This document shows positions 54,189-62,386 of a stretch of DNA of 64,000 nt, one piece after another. The notes below the pieces were generated by a model. The model did not search any database, was not told where the DNA came from, and was given only the letters and a program-made list of their open reading frames with translations. The position numbers and the translations under genes are program-made. Source of the DNA: Angustibacter sp049994355 (GTDB lineage: Bacteria > Actinomycetota > Actinomycetes > Actinomycetales > Angustibacteraceae); contig NZ_CP188257.1 of NCBI RefSeq assembly GCF_049994355.1, positions 4,278,001-4,342,000 of the forward strand, given 5' to 3'. The stretch's first letter is position 1; the number at the start of each line of letters is the position of its first letter.

Positions 54189-54941
54189 TCAAGGGGACGG
54201 ATGCCTCGATCGCAGCACGGCCACCTCGGGATACTTCTCGGGCGGTCCGTAGCCATGCTCGACCAGCCAGCGGACGTTACTCAGGCATCGCAACGACCAC
54301 CAGGCTCGGATGAGTTCGAGGTCCACGTCGGTGCCGTAGCCGGCTATGACGTCGCCGAGATGCTCCGGGTGTCCGAGCGTGAGGGTGGCGAGGTCGAACA
54401 ATGCGTCACCCCGGGCTCCCTCGGACCAGTCGACGACGCCGGTGACCTGGTCACCGGCGACGAAGACGTGGTCCACCTGCAGGTCGCCGTGAACAAAGAC
54501 CGGTGTCCACGGCCGGAGTGCCGTCTCAGCGAGTCGACGGTTGCGTGTGACCACCTCGGCGGGAAGAACGTCGTTGGCGATGAGCCATTCGCACTCACGG
54601 GCGAGGTGCGAACCGAGCTCGTCGAGGTCCCGACCGGGCCATGGCGGCAGCGGCGCGTCGTGCAGCGCCCGGACTGCGGCGCCGGCCGCGGCCCACGCCG
54701 CCGAGGATGCGGTAGACGGCTCGCCGAGGTGGCCGAGTGCCGTCCCCGGAAGAGCGGCCAGCGCGAGCACGGGCGGGTTCCGCCACAGGATCTCCGGGGT
54801 CGGGATCGGCGCCACCGCCATCACCTCGACCTCGATATCGGTGCGGGCCTGATCGGCGTCGATCTTCAGGAACACATCGCCGACACGCAGGGTCGCGCGC
54901 TGGCTATGAGCGACGACCACCTCGACCTCCACGCCGGCCAT
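54189..54941 (-). CDS. Aminoglycoside-phosphotransferase-like kinase
   Basis: A 250-residue APH-family protein. The catalytic loop reads VFVHGDLQVDHVFVAGDQ, with the usual Asp but His in place of the Mg-binding Asn; the metal motif is GVVDWSEGARGDALFDLATL. A glycine/lysine strand (LRVGDVFLKID) supplies the nucleotide site. Some APH subfamilies have the same HGDLxxxH form, so it may still be active. Substrate unknown; a resistance role cannot be claimed. Confidence 0.78.
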   Translation of the reverse strand: MAGVEVEVVVAHSQRATLRVGDVFLKIDADQARTDIEVEVMAVAPIPTPEILWRNPPVLALAALPGTALGHLGEPSTASSAAWAAAGAAVRALHDAPLPPWPGRDLDELGSHLARECEWLIANDVLPAEVVTRNRRLAETALRPWTPVFVHGDLQVDHVFVAGDQVTGVVDWSEGARGDALFDLATLTLGHPEHLGDVIAGYGTDVDLELIRAWWSLRCLSNVRWLVEHGYGPPEKYPEVAVLRSRHPSP

Positions 54942-55013
54942 GATCGCGGGCGTGGACGACCGATGTCACCCCATTTTGCGATGCGCAGCTGCGCGCCCTG
55001 CGGTCCCGTCGAT

Positions 55014-55487
55014 TCAGCTCGCAGCAGGCGTGTCGTAGAGCAGACGTCTCACGGCCGCCCGCGACGCCAGCAGAGCGATGACGAGCAACGTCACGGGTAT
55101 GAATCCGCCCAGACTGACCGAACCACGGAACACGATGTCGATCAGCCAGAGCACGACGAGCTTGCTCCCGGCCGCCACCACCCAGAGCAGGACGGCAGTC
55201 GTCGTCTTGGCCAGCTTCGTAGTTGCCTTGCGAAATCGAGCGAGAACGACGCCCTTGAGGACGAGAACCAGCTCCAACGTCACCTTGAGAAGGGCAGCGG
55301 TCAGCAACGAGAGGGTGAAGGACTCGCTGATGACTGCCGGCACGTACTGAACGGCGAGGTTCAGGACGACCACGTAGACGAACAGATCGATGACGTCCGC
55401 CGGATGTGCGACGACCCAGGCTCGCAGGCGTCCCCGCCGTGACCGGGCAGCGGCATCAAACTCGGGTTGTCCGGTCACGGGCTGCAT
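55014..55487 (-). CDS. Uncharacterised small membrane protein
   Basis: A 157-residue protein with a basic N-terminus (AARSRRGRLRAWVVAHP) and about four hydrophobic segments (DVIDLFVYVVVLNLAVQYV, LLTAALLKVTLELVLVL, AVLLWVVAAGSKLVVLWLID, PVTLLVIALLASRAAVRRL). ATG 55487 is chosen; the frame runs on upstream with low-complexity proline/serine only. No family recognised. It lies downstream of the LacI-type gene on the same strand. Confidence 0.65.
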   Translation of the reverse strand: MQPVTGQPEFDAAARSRRGRLRAWVVAHPADVIDLFVYVVVLNLAVQYVPAVISESFTLSLLTAALLKVTLELVLVLKGVVLARFRKATTKLAKTTTAVLLWVVAAGSKLVVLWLIDIVFRGSVSLGGFIPVTLLVIALLASRAAVRRLLYDTPAAS

Positions 55488-55506
55488 CCTGCCGGACAAG
55501 GCGCCC

Positions 55507-56598
55507 TCAGCGTGCTGGGCGTCGGGCAGCCGCGGCCGAGGACCGGACTGCCGTGGTGCTGTTTCGGGTGACGAGCTCGGTCGGGAGGACGAGGTGTCGG
55601 GCACGGCCGGCAGGGCGGGTCTTGGCACGGGTGATGGCCAGCATGAGCGCGGTGGCCGCTGCTCGGCCCTTCGCGTCTACGTCTTGGCGCACGGTCGTGA
55701 GCGCCGGGCTGATTCGTCGGCTGATCGGGTTGTCGTCGAAGCCGACGACCGACACGTCGTCCGGGACCTGCAGTCCGGCGTCCTGGATCGCGCGGATGAC
55801 GCCTCGGGCGATGGCGTCGGAAAAGCACAGGATGGCGGTTGGTCGTTCGTCGTTCGCGAGGAGGGTCTCGGCGGCGCCGTAACCGATGGCGTCGGGGTTC
55901 TCGTGGGGCAGGCGCACGACGGTTGGCGTGATGCCGGCGACGTCAAGCGCATCCAACCAGCCGAGCAGACGCTGCCGTTCGGTGTGCGCGGTGTCGGCCG
56001 CGAGCGGGTCCGTCAGGAGTCCGAAGTCGCCCGCGAAGCCGGTGGTCACGATCGCTACCTGTCGATGCCCCAGGTCGATGACGTGCTCGGCGGCGGCGCG
56101 CGCGCCGAGCCGGTCGTCGACGTTGATGCTGGTGATGCCCGGCGCGGGGGCCTGATCCACGAACACCAATGGGAGCCGCCGCCGCATCAGCCAGCTGACG
56201 GCAGAGGAGTCCGGGTTGCAGGAGTACACGATCGCCCCGTCGATGGCGACGTCCCGGGCCGGCACGATGTCACCTTCGGGTGCCGCCGACAGCAAGGTCA
56301 GTGACAACCCTGTCGCCGCGAGCTCATCGCTGATTCCAGCGAGGAAGGCCATCGCGACCTCATCGGTCAGGGAGTACGTCAGAGTCTCGGACAACAGCAC
56401 ACCCACCGTGCCCGCGGTCCCACTGGCCAGCGCCCGCGCGGTGGGGTCGGGCCCGCCGTAGCCGAGTTCCTCCGCGACCGCCAGAATCCGATCTCGAAGC
56501 TTGGCGGACAGCTGATCAGGCCGGGAGAACGCGTTGGAAACCGTCATCCGGCTCACGCCGACGTGCTCGGCGATCGTCTGCAGCGTGACTCGTCCCAT
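55507..56598 (-). CDS. LacI-family transcriptional regulator
   Basis: A 363-residue regulator. HTH: VTLQTIAEHVGVSRMTVSNA followed by FSRPDQLSAKLRDRILAVAE; hinge and periplasmic-binding-protein-like sensor domain follow (GTVGVLLSETLTYSLTDEVA, INVDDRLGARAAAEHVIDLG, ILCFSDAIARGVIRAIQDAG, VSVVGFDDNPISRRISPALT). No sugar genes are adjacent. A palindromic operator pair lies at its predicted promoter, suggesting autorepression. The C-terminal 25 residues are a serine/arginine tail. Confidence 0.9.
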   Translation of the reverse strand: MGRVTLQTIAEHVGVSRMTVSNAFSRPDQLSAKLRDRILAVAEELGYGGPDPTARALASGTAGTVGVLLSETLTYSLTDEVAMAFLAGISDELAATGLSLTLLSAAPEGDIVPARDVAIDGAIVYSCNPDSSAVSWLMRRRLPLVFVDQAPAPGITSINVDDRLGARAAAEHVIDLGHRQVAIVTTGFAGDFGLLTDPLAADTAHTERQRLLGWLDALDVAGITPTVVRLPHENPDAIGYGAAETLLANDERPTAILCFSDAIARGVIRAIQDAGLQVPDDVSVVGFDDNPISRRISPALTTVRQDVDAKGRAAATALMLAITRAKTRPAGRARHLVLPTELVTRNSTTAVRSSAAAARRPAR

Positions 56599-56608
56599 GT
56601 CCGGTGAC

Positions 56609-56839
56609 TCAGCCTGCCTCCCCGCGTGCAGCCGAACGCGCCGTGGTGTGCCGTACCGGCCCGGACGGGGTGATGACGTCGGCCAGGTGGCGCAGTCCGC
56701 CTGCGACTGCCTTCCGGGTGCGCGGAAGTACCGGGACCCTACCAACGTGGGGGACGACGGGGGCGCTGGGTAGCGCGCTGAGCGCCTCGTCGTCGTCCGC
56801 TCGGCGAGTCAGGAACATTGCGGTCATCATCGGGTCCAT
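56609..56839 (-). CDS. Possible 76-residue protein ahead of the LacI gene
   Basis: A short frame starting MDPMMTAMFLTRRADDDEAL with GGAG seven bases before the ATG, ending 10 bases before the LacI start. No family recognised; Arg/Pro/Ala-rich C-terminal half. It lies between the operator-promoter and lacI, so it would be the first cistron of that transcript. Confidence 0.5.
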   Translation of the reverse strand: MDPMMTAMFLTRRADDDEALSALPSAPVVPHVGRVPVLPRTRKAVAGGLRHLADVITPSGPVRHTTARSAARGEAG

Positions 56840-56867
56840 CTCGAGCTCCTACAGTTCGTCCAGTGAT

Positions 56868-56906
56868 CTGTACCGGTACAGTAATCGACTTTTCTGTACC
56901 GGTCAA
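56868..56906 (-). promoter_or_regulatory. LacI-type promoter with two TGTACCGGT operator elements
   Basis: Minus strand: -35 TTGACC (56901-56906), 17-base spacer, -10 TACTGT (56878-56883). A perfect 14-bp palindrome CTGTACCGGTACAG (56868-56881) overlaps the -10, and a second CTGTACCGGT at 56894-56903 overlaps the -35. Operators with central CG are typical of LacI regulators. Strong candidate autoregulatory site. Confidence 0.7.
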
Positions 56907-56984
56907 GATGATATTCAGATCGGACCGATTTCTGTGCGCCCCAGGGTGATGGGTCCGCTGTCGGCGGGTTCGCGCGGCAGGGGT

Positions 56985-57338
56985 TCAGTCGCCGCTCGCC
57001 GAGTCGCCGGAGCTGAAGAAGGTAGCCAGGCTGCCCGCGACTGCGGTGACGACGAAGATCGCCCACAGCTCCAGGGCGACGTCGATGATCTTGCCGGCTC
57101 CAGTCACCGGGTTCGGCAACGAGGAGGAGACGGTCAAAAGCTGCACAGCGGTGAAGAAGGCGGCGTCACCCACGCCGTGGATGGCACCACCCTTCGCTCC
57201 GCTCTCGGTGATCCGGACCAGCAAAGTGCCGATCAGGAAGACAGCCAGTGACGCGCCGCCGGCAAGGAGCAGTCGCGCCATCAGCCGACGATGGCGCTCC
57301 TCATAGCGGAACAGCCGCGACAGTTCCTCTCGAATCAT
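56985..57338 (-). CDS. Two-helix ion-channel-like protein with altered selectivity filter
   Basis: A 117-residue protein. A charged N-terminus (EELSRLFRYEERHRRLMARL) leads to helix 1 (about 21-42), a re-entrant pore-helix-like segment DAAFFTAVQLLTVSSSLPNP (58-77) and helix 2 (about 82-108). This is the layout of the two-helix potassium-channel pore (Ion_trans_2), but the filter TVGYGD is replaced by TVSSSL. Probably not potassium-selective; function unknown. Last gene of the cytochrome c maturation run, 20 bases after the DksA-like gene. Confidence 0.65.
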   Translation of the reverse strand: MIREELSRLFRYEERHRRLMARLLLAGGASLAVFLIGTLLVRITESGAKGGAIHGVGDAAFFTAVQLLTVSSSLPNPVTGAGKIIDVALELWAIFVVTAVAGSLATFFSSGDSASGD

Positions 57339-57358
57339 GCCCGCACTCTCCTTATGAC

Positions 57359-57724
57359 TTAGACCTGACGCTGATCTCGAGCGCAAGCGATACAGAGCCG
57401 CGTCCATGGGCGCGCAAGCAGCCGCTCGTCGCCGATCGACGAACCGCATCGCTCGCAGCGGCCGTCGTCCCCGGCGGCCAGTCGCGCGAGCGCGCCGTCG
57501 ACGTCCTGCACCCGCCGCCGCGCGGCGTCCAGCATTGCGCTCAGCTGGGCCCGCTCGAACGCGATCGTCGACCCCTCGGGGTCGTGCTCGTCGTCCGCGT
57601 TGGACGACTCGCTGGCCTGGACGACGCGCGCCAGGTCCCGGGTCAGGACCTCGACCTGCTCCGCCGCGAGGCATCGCTCGGCGGCCAACGCCGCCGCGCG
57701 GTCGGGCTCAGGAGACCCCGGCAT
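57359..57724 (-). CDS. TraR/DksA-type zinc-finger protein
   Basis: A 121-residue protein with a C-terminal C4 zinc finger (Cys90, 93, 111, 114; RCERCGSSIGDERLLARPWT then RLCIACARDQ) and an N-terminal coiled-coil-like region (RAQLSAMLDAARRRVQDVDG). In place of DksA's two tip aspartates it has DVDGAL. It would bind RNA polymerase. The start overlaps the ccsB stop by 17 bases. Confidence 0.85.
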   Translation of the reverse strand: MPGSPEPDRAAALAAERCLAAEQVEVLTRDLARVVQASESSNADDEHDPEGSTIAFERAQLSAMLDAARRRVQDVDGALARLAAGDDGRCERCGSSIGDERLLARPWTRLCIACARDQRQV

Positions 57725-58733
57725 AGCTGTGGAAGCCGACGAAGAAGATGTTCACCACGAGGAAGTTGAACAGCAGGCAGCCGAAGCCGACGATCGCGAT
57801 CCGCGCCGCCTTGCGACCCTGCCAGCCGCGGGTCGCCCGAGCGTGCAGGTATCCGGCGTAGACCACCCAGATCACGAACGTCCACACCTCCTTCGGGTCC
57901 CAGCTCCAGTAGGCGCCCCAGGCGTTCTCGGCCCAGATGGCGCCCGCGACGAGCGTGAACGTCCACAGCGGGAAGGCGATCGCGTGCAGCCGGTAGGAGT
58001 TCAGGTCGAGTTCGCGTGAGCCCGGCAGGGCGTCCATGAAGGACCGCCCGACCGACTGACCTTTGGCCCGGCGCACCTCGCGGCGGTCCTGAGCCAGGTA
58101 GAGCACGGTCAGCGAGAAGGCCAGCGTCAGCAGCGCGGACGCGATGAACGCCACGCTGACGTGGATGGCCAGCCAGTAGCTCTTCAGCGACGGCACGACC
58201 TGCGCGGCTTTGGTGTAGAGCACCACCACGGCCAGGCCCAGGGTGAGCAGCACCGGCCCGACGACGAAGGCACCCAGGTAGCGCAGGTCCCGCCAGCGCA
58301 GCGCGATCACGTAGACCAGGGTCACCACCGCGGCGCCGGCAGTGGCGAACTCGAACATGTTGCTCCACGGCGGCCGCTGCACCGCGACGCCGCGCATGGT
58401 CACCGAGGCGACGTGCAGCACCAGCGCCAGGATGGTCAGGGAGGTGCCGATAGCAGCCGCCTGGCGCCGTTCGCGTGAGGAGGTGTCCGCGGCCAGGTCA
58501 ACGCCGGACGACGCACCGGACGAGACGCTGGACGACGGACCCGTGAACTCGCTCGCCGCCCCGACCGCAGCCGGCTCGCGGGCCGGCGCCGTGGCGGCGT
58601 CCCGCTCACGCTCGGCCCGGGCGGCTCCTCCGGCCAGGTCGATCGTGTACGCGATGAACGCGCACGCGTAGGCGGCCATCGCGCCGTACAGCAGCACGTT
58701 GGCCTGGTTGGCCAGGCTCTCGTTGACGCTCAC
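57708..58733 (-). CDS. ccsB: Cytochrome c biogenesis protein CcsB (ResC)
   Basis: A 341-residue System II heme handling protein. The WWD-type motif WAENAWGAYWSWDPKEVWTF, flanking conserved histidines (AIHVSVAFIASALL, YRLHAIAFPLWTF), and about eight membrane helices are present. A serine-rich insertion lies after helix 1 (residues 60-85). It partners ResB to present heme outside the cell. Overlaps resB by 4 bases. Confidence 0.94.
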   Translation of the reverse strand: MSVNESLANQANVLLYGAMAAYACAFIAYTIDLAGGAARAERERDAATAPAREPAAVGAASEFTGPSSSVSSGASSGVDLAADTSSRERRQAAAIGTSLTILALVLHVASVTMRGVAVQRPPWSNMFEFATAGAAVVTLVYVIALRWRDLRYLGAFVVGPVLLTLGLAVVVLYTKAAQVVPSLKSYWLAIHVSVAFIASALLTLAFSLTVLYLAQDRREVRRAKGQSVGRSFMDALPGSRELDLNSYRLHAIAFPLWTFTLVAGAIWAENAWGAYWSWDPKEVWTFVIWVVYAGYLHARATRGWQGRKAARIAIVGFGCLLFNFLVVNIFFVGFHSYAGVS

Positions 58734-60415
58734 GCGTCCCTCCTCGTCGGCGGCGTGCCTGCGGGGTCGAGCTGGTCCAGCAGACGCTGCAGCTCGTCGT
58801 CCAGACCGGTGTCCTCGCCCCGCGCGAGCGCACCGACCTCGACCAGAGTACGACCCGCCGTCCCGCCCCCGTCCGCGCCGCCGCCCGAGCCGTCGTCCGA
58901 GCCGCCGCCCGAGCCGCCGTCCGAGCCACCGTCCGAGCCGTCGTCCCGGTCGCCGTCACCCTCGACCCGGCGAACCCGCACGAAAACCCGGCGGCGCGGG
59001 ACGAACAGCGACAGCGCGAGTCCGAGCATCGCCGCGATCGCCGCGCCGAGCACCCACCCCTTGCCCGGGTCGTGCCGGATCGAGAGCCCGGCGAACCGCT
59101 CGACCCGCTCGAAGGTGACCGAGCCCTTCCCGTTCGGAAGCTGGATCGTCTGGCCCGGCCGCAACAGCGTGCGGAAGGTGTCTCCGCTCGCCGTCTTGAG
59201 CGGCTTCATCTTGTCCACGTTCAGTGTGTAGACCGACTGCGGCGCACCGGAACCCAGCCCGAGGTCACCCTCCAGCACCGTCAGCAGAATGGCCGGGTCG
59301 AGGGCGTCGGGGAAGATCGAGCGCGGCATCCCGGCGACGGTCGCCATGGTGGGCAGGAACTGGCCGATCAGACCGAGCTGCTGCGGCTGCGCCCCGGGCG
59401 CCTTGATGACGCCGGTGGAGGTGTAGTTGCCGTCCTGCGGCAGGAACGGTGTCGCGTCGGAGTAGACGACCTGGCCCGTGCTGTCCTTCATGGTGATCAC
59501 CGGCGCGTACCCGTTGCCGAGCAGGAACACCTTGGTGCCGTCCAGCACCAGCGGGTGGTTGACCCGGATCGTGCTCTGCCGCGGCGCCGCATCGGGGCTG
59601 CTCCGCGAGCTCACCGTCGCCTCGAAGTCGCGCGGGGCGCCGCGCTGGGTGGCCTGCCGCTCGAACTCCACCTTCATCGACTTCACGTCCACCGAGAACG
59701 GCGGCAGGTTCTCGGTGTTGACCCACGGACCGGGGTCGATGGTGTCGAACGCGCTGACGCTGTCGCTGAACGACGTGCCGACCGGGACGACCACGTCGCC
59801 GCGCCAGCCGAGCAGGTGCCCCAGCGCCACCGCGACCAGCAGCACGACGAGCGAGAGGTGGAACACCAGGTTGCCGGTCTCGCGCAGGTAGCCGCGCTCG
59901 GCGCTGATCGAGCCGTCGCGGACCTCGACCCGGAAACGCCTGCGCCGCAGCGCCTTACGGGCCAGCTCGAGGACGTCCTCCGGCGAGCCGGGCACCTCGA
60001 GGGTGCGGTGCGCGGGCAACCGCTCCAGCCGCGCGGGGATGCGCGGCGGGCGGGCTCGCAGCGCCTTCAGGTGGACCAAGGTGCGCGGCAGCACGCACCC
60101 GCACAGGGACACGAAGAGCAGCAGGTAGATCGCCGAGAACCAGACGGAGGCGTAGACCTCGAAGCCGCCGACCTTGTCGATCCACGGCCCGGACGTCGGG
60201 TGCGCGGCGAGGTAGGCGGTGACCTTCGACGCGTCGATCCCGCGTTGCGGCAGAACCGATCCCGGCACCGCCGCCACCGCGAGCAGCAGCAGCAGGAACA
60301 ACGCGGTGCGCATGCTGGTGAGCTGGCGCCAGACGAACCGCAACGAGCCCACCAGGCCAAGGCGTGGCTGCACCGGCGCCGACCGGACCTCCTGCTGCTC
60401 GTCGGTGGCGGTCAC
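58730..60415 (-). CDS. resB: Cytochrome c biogenesis protein ResB
   Basis: A 561-residue System II subunit. LVGSLRFVWRQLTSMRTALF, PGSVLPQRGID, YASVWFSAIYLLLFVSLCGC, the large extracytoplasmic domain with SFSDSVSAFDTIDPGPWV, and the C-terminal helix before FVPRRRVFVRVRRVEGD are typical. The tail is a serine/glycine/aspartate repeat (GSDGGSDGGSGGGSDDGSGG), encoded by a repeated CCGAGCCGCCGTC-like unit at 58870-58945. Confidence 0.94.
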   Translation of the reverse strand: MTATDEQQEVRSAPVQPRLGLVGSLRFVWRQLTSMRTALFLLLLLAVAAVPGSVLPQRGIDASKVTAYLAAHPTSGPWIDKVGGFEVYASVWFSAIYLLLFVSLCGCVLPRTLVHLKALRARPPRIPARLERLPAHRTLEVPGSPEDVLELARKALRRRRFRVEVRDGSISAERGYLRETGNLVFHLSLVVLLVAVALGHLLGWRGDVVVPVGTSFSDSVSAFDTIDPGPWVNTENLPPFSVDVKSMKVEFERQATQRGAPRDFEATVSSRSSPDAAPRQSTIRVNHPLVLDGTKVFLLGNGYAPVITMKDSTGQVVYSDATPFLPQDGNYTSTGVIKAPGAQPQQLGLIGQFLPTMATVAGMPRSIFPDALDPAILLTVLEGDLGLGSGAPQSVYTLNVDKMKPLKTASGDTFRTLLRPGQTIQLPNGKGSVTFERVERFAGLSIRHDPGKGWVLGAAIAAMLGLALSLFVPRRRVFVRVRRVEGDGDRDDGSDGGSDGGSGGGSDDGSGGGADGGGTAGRTLVEVGALARGEDTGLDDELQRLLDQLDPAGTPPTRRDA

Positions 60416-61149
60416 ACCGGCACCTTGAAGTCGAGGATCGCGGTGGAGGCGCGGGACATCAGGTCGCCCCAGACCCCGGTGACCATCAGCACCCCGATCA
60501 CCACGAGCATGGTTCCTCCGGCCAGCTGCAGACCGCGCTGGTGGCGGCGCATCCAGCCCAGGGTGCTCGAGGCGCGCGCGTAGCCGAGCGCGACCAGCAC
60601 GAACGGGATGCCCAGCCCGAGGCTGTAGGCGACGGCCAGCACCACGCCGCGTGAGGCACCGCCGCCCTCGCCGGTGGCCAGCGCCAGAACGGCCGCCAGC
60701 GTCGGGCTGGTGCAGGGGGTCCAGCCGATCGCGAAGATCGCACCGAGCACCGGAGCGCCGACCAGCCCGGCCGTCGGCCGCCAGGACGGCTTGAGCATCC
60801 GGCCGCTGCCGGGGAAGGCTCCGATGAACAGCAGACCCAACGCGATCACCACGACGCCGAACACCCGCATCAGGGTGTCCTGGTGGCCGATCAGCTGCTG
60901 CGCGAGCAGGCTGAACGTCGTCGTCATCACCACGAAGACGACCGTGAAGCCGAGCACGAACAGCGCCGCCCCGGTGACCATCCGGCTGCGCTGGCGCTGC
61001 TCCAGCGTCTGGCCGCCGAGCCCGGTGACGTAGCCCAGGTAGCCCGGCACCAGCGGCAGCACGCAGGGCGAGGCGAACGACACCAGTCCGGCCAGCGCCG
61101 CGACGAGCAGCGCGAGCGGCATGGACCCCGAGCCGACGACCTCGCTCAC
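60412..61149 (-). CDS. ccdA: Cytochrome c biogenesis protein CcdA
   Basis: A 245-residue thiol-transfer membrane protein with six helices. The two reactive cysteines are in FASPCVLPLVPGYLGYVTGL and IGWTPCTSPTLAAVLALA. It carries reducing power from the cytoplasm to ResA. Starts overlapping resA, ends overlapping resB, each by 4 bases. Confidence 0.95.
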   Translation of the reverse strand: MSEVVGSGSMPLALLVAALAGLVSFASPCVLPLVPGYLGYVTGLGGQTLEQRQRSRMVTGAALFVLGFTVVFVVMTTTFSLLAQQLIGHQDTLMRVFGVVVIALGLLFIGAFPGSGRMLKPSWRPTAGLVGAPVLGAIFAIGWTPCTSPTLAAVLALATGEGGGASRGVVLAVAYSLGLGIPFVLVALGYARASSTLGWMRRHQRGLQLAGGTMLVVIGVLMVTGVWGDLMSRASTAILDFKVPV

Positions 61150-61745
61150 GACGCGCCGTGCCGCTCGGCGACGACGTCGTCCACGAGGTCCTTCAGCGTG
61201 GACCCCTGAACCTCACCGGAGATGCGGCCGGCCAGCTTGCCGTCCTGGTCGATCACCACCGTCGTCGGCGTCGCGCTCGCCTTGCCCTTGAGCTGCAGCA
61301 GCACCCCACCGCCGTCCCAGGCGAGCGACGGGTACGTCAGCGCCATCCGGCGCTGGAACGCCTGCCCGGCAGCCGGTCCCTCCTTGGTGTCCACGCCGAG
61401 GAACTGCACGTCACCGGAGCCCGCGTAGCCGGCCCAGGTTCGTTGCAGCAGCGGCGCCTCGGCGTTGCACGGACCGCACCACGAGCCCCAGGTGTTCACC
61501 ACGAGCACTTTGCCGCGGTAGTCGGCGGTGTCGACCGCCTTGCCCTCCAGGGTCTTGCCGCGCAGCTGGATCGCGGTCTTGCGCTGCGCCGGCGCGATCT
61601 GCTCGATCGTGCCGTCACCGGCGACGTAGCCCTTGCCGTCGCCCGCATTCGCCTGCGCCGCGATGGTGCCCGAGCCGTCGCTGCAACCCGCGGCCAGCAG
61701 CGCGAGCGCGACCAGCACGGACGGGACGGCGAGACGGCGGAGCAT
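61146..61745 (-). CDS. resA: Thiol-disulfide oxidoreductase ResA (lipoprotein)
   Basis: A 199-residue thioredoxin-like protein. A signal peptide with lipobox LLAAGC (Cys21) anchors it outside the membrane; the redox motif WCGPC is at Cys90/Cys93 in VNTWGSWCGPCNAEAPLLQR, and the cis-Pro loop is ATPTTVVIDQDG. It reduces apocytochrome c for heme attachment. Start TGATG-coupled to the upstream phosphatase gene. Confidence 0.94.
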   Translation of the reverse strand: MLRRLAVPSVLVALALLAAGCSDGSGTIAAQANAGDGKGYVAGDGTIEQIAPAQRKTAIQLRGKTLEGKAVDTADYRGKVLVVNTWGSWCGPCNAEAPLLQRTWAGYAGSGDVQFLGVDTKEGPAAGQAFQRRMALTYPSLAWDGGGVLLQLKGKASATPTTVVIDQDGKLAGRISGEVQGSTLKDLVDDVVAERHGAS

Positions 61746-62386
61746 CAGGCGCCCACGACCTTGCTCGCGCCCGGCAGCAGGCTCGCGGCCGGCTCGCTGA
61801 AGTCGATGGCCAGCAGACGGTCGTCCTCGAAGGTCAGCGAGGTCAGCGAGGCGAGGCTGCACCGGCGCTTTCGCGGGTCGTGCCAGAGGCGTCGTCCCTC
61901 GAGCTTGAGCCGGGCGATCCACACCGGCGACTGGTGCGAGACCAGCACGGCCTCGTGCCCGGCGGCCTGCCCGCGAGCCAGCTCGACCGCGGCCAGCATC
62001 CGGGCCGCGATCTGCTCGTAGGGCTCGCCCCAGGACGGCCGGAACGGGTTGACCATCTTCGGCCAGTGCCCGGGGTGGCGCAGCGAGCCGTCACCGACGC
62101 CGAAGGTCATGCCCTCGAAGTAGTTGCCTGCCTCGATCAGTCGGACGTCGAGCCGCACGGCCACGTCGTGGGCGGCCGCGATCGGTGCCGCCGTCTCCTG
62201 CGCCCGCTCCAGCGGCGAGGACACCACGGTGGTGATGTCGTGGCCCTTCAGGTACTCGGCGACCAGGTCGGCCATCCGGCGTCCGCGGTCGGACAGGTGG
62301 TATCCGGGCAGCCGCCCGTAGAGCACACCCTCGGGGTTGTGCACCTCCCCGTGGCGCAAGAGGTGGACGACTGTGCGCTGGCTCAC
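61745..62386 (-). CDS. Histidine phosphatase-family protein
   Basis: A 213-residue phosphoglycerate-mutase-like protein. The catalytic LLRHGEV is at His12, then PLERAQETAAPIAAAHDVAV, EAGNYFEGMTFGVGD, and the second His in VLVSHQSPVWIARL. GTG 62386 overlaps the hemL stop by 4 bases. Members next to hemL and ccs genes are common in actinobacteria, but the substrate is unknown. Confidence 0.9.
   Translation of the reverse strand: MSQRTVVHLLRHGEVHNPEGVLYGRLPGYHLSDRGRRMADLVAEYLKGHDITTVVSSPLERAQETAAPIAAAHDVAVRLDVRLIEAGNYFEGMTFGVGDGSLRHPGHWPKMVNPFRPSWGEPYEQIAARMLAAVELARGQAAGHEAVLVSHQSPVWIARLKLEGRRLWHDPRKRRCSLASLTSLTFEDDRLLAIDFSEPAASLLPGASKVVGA

Noticed and set aside
54201..55442. 413-residue plus-strand frame opposite the kinase-like and membrane genes
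   Set aside because: Antisense to a recognisable APH-like protein; no ribosome binding site or domain.
59072..60583. 503-residue plus-strand frame opposite resB
   Set aside because: ResB on the minus strand is clear; the antisense product is charged low complexity.
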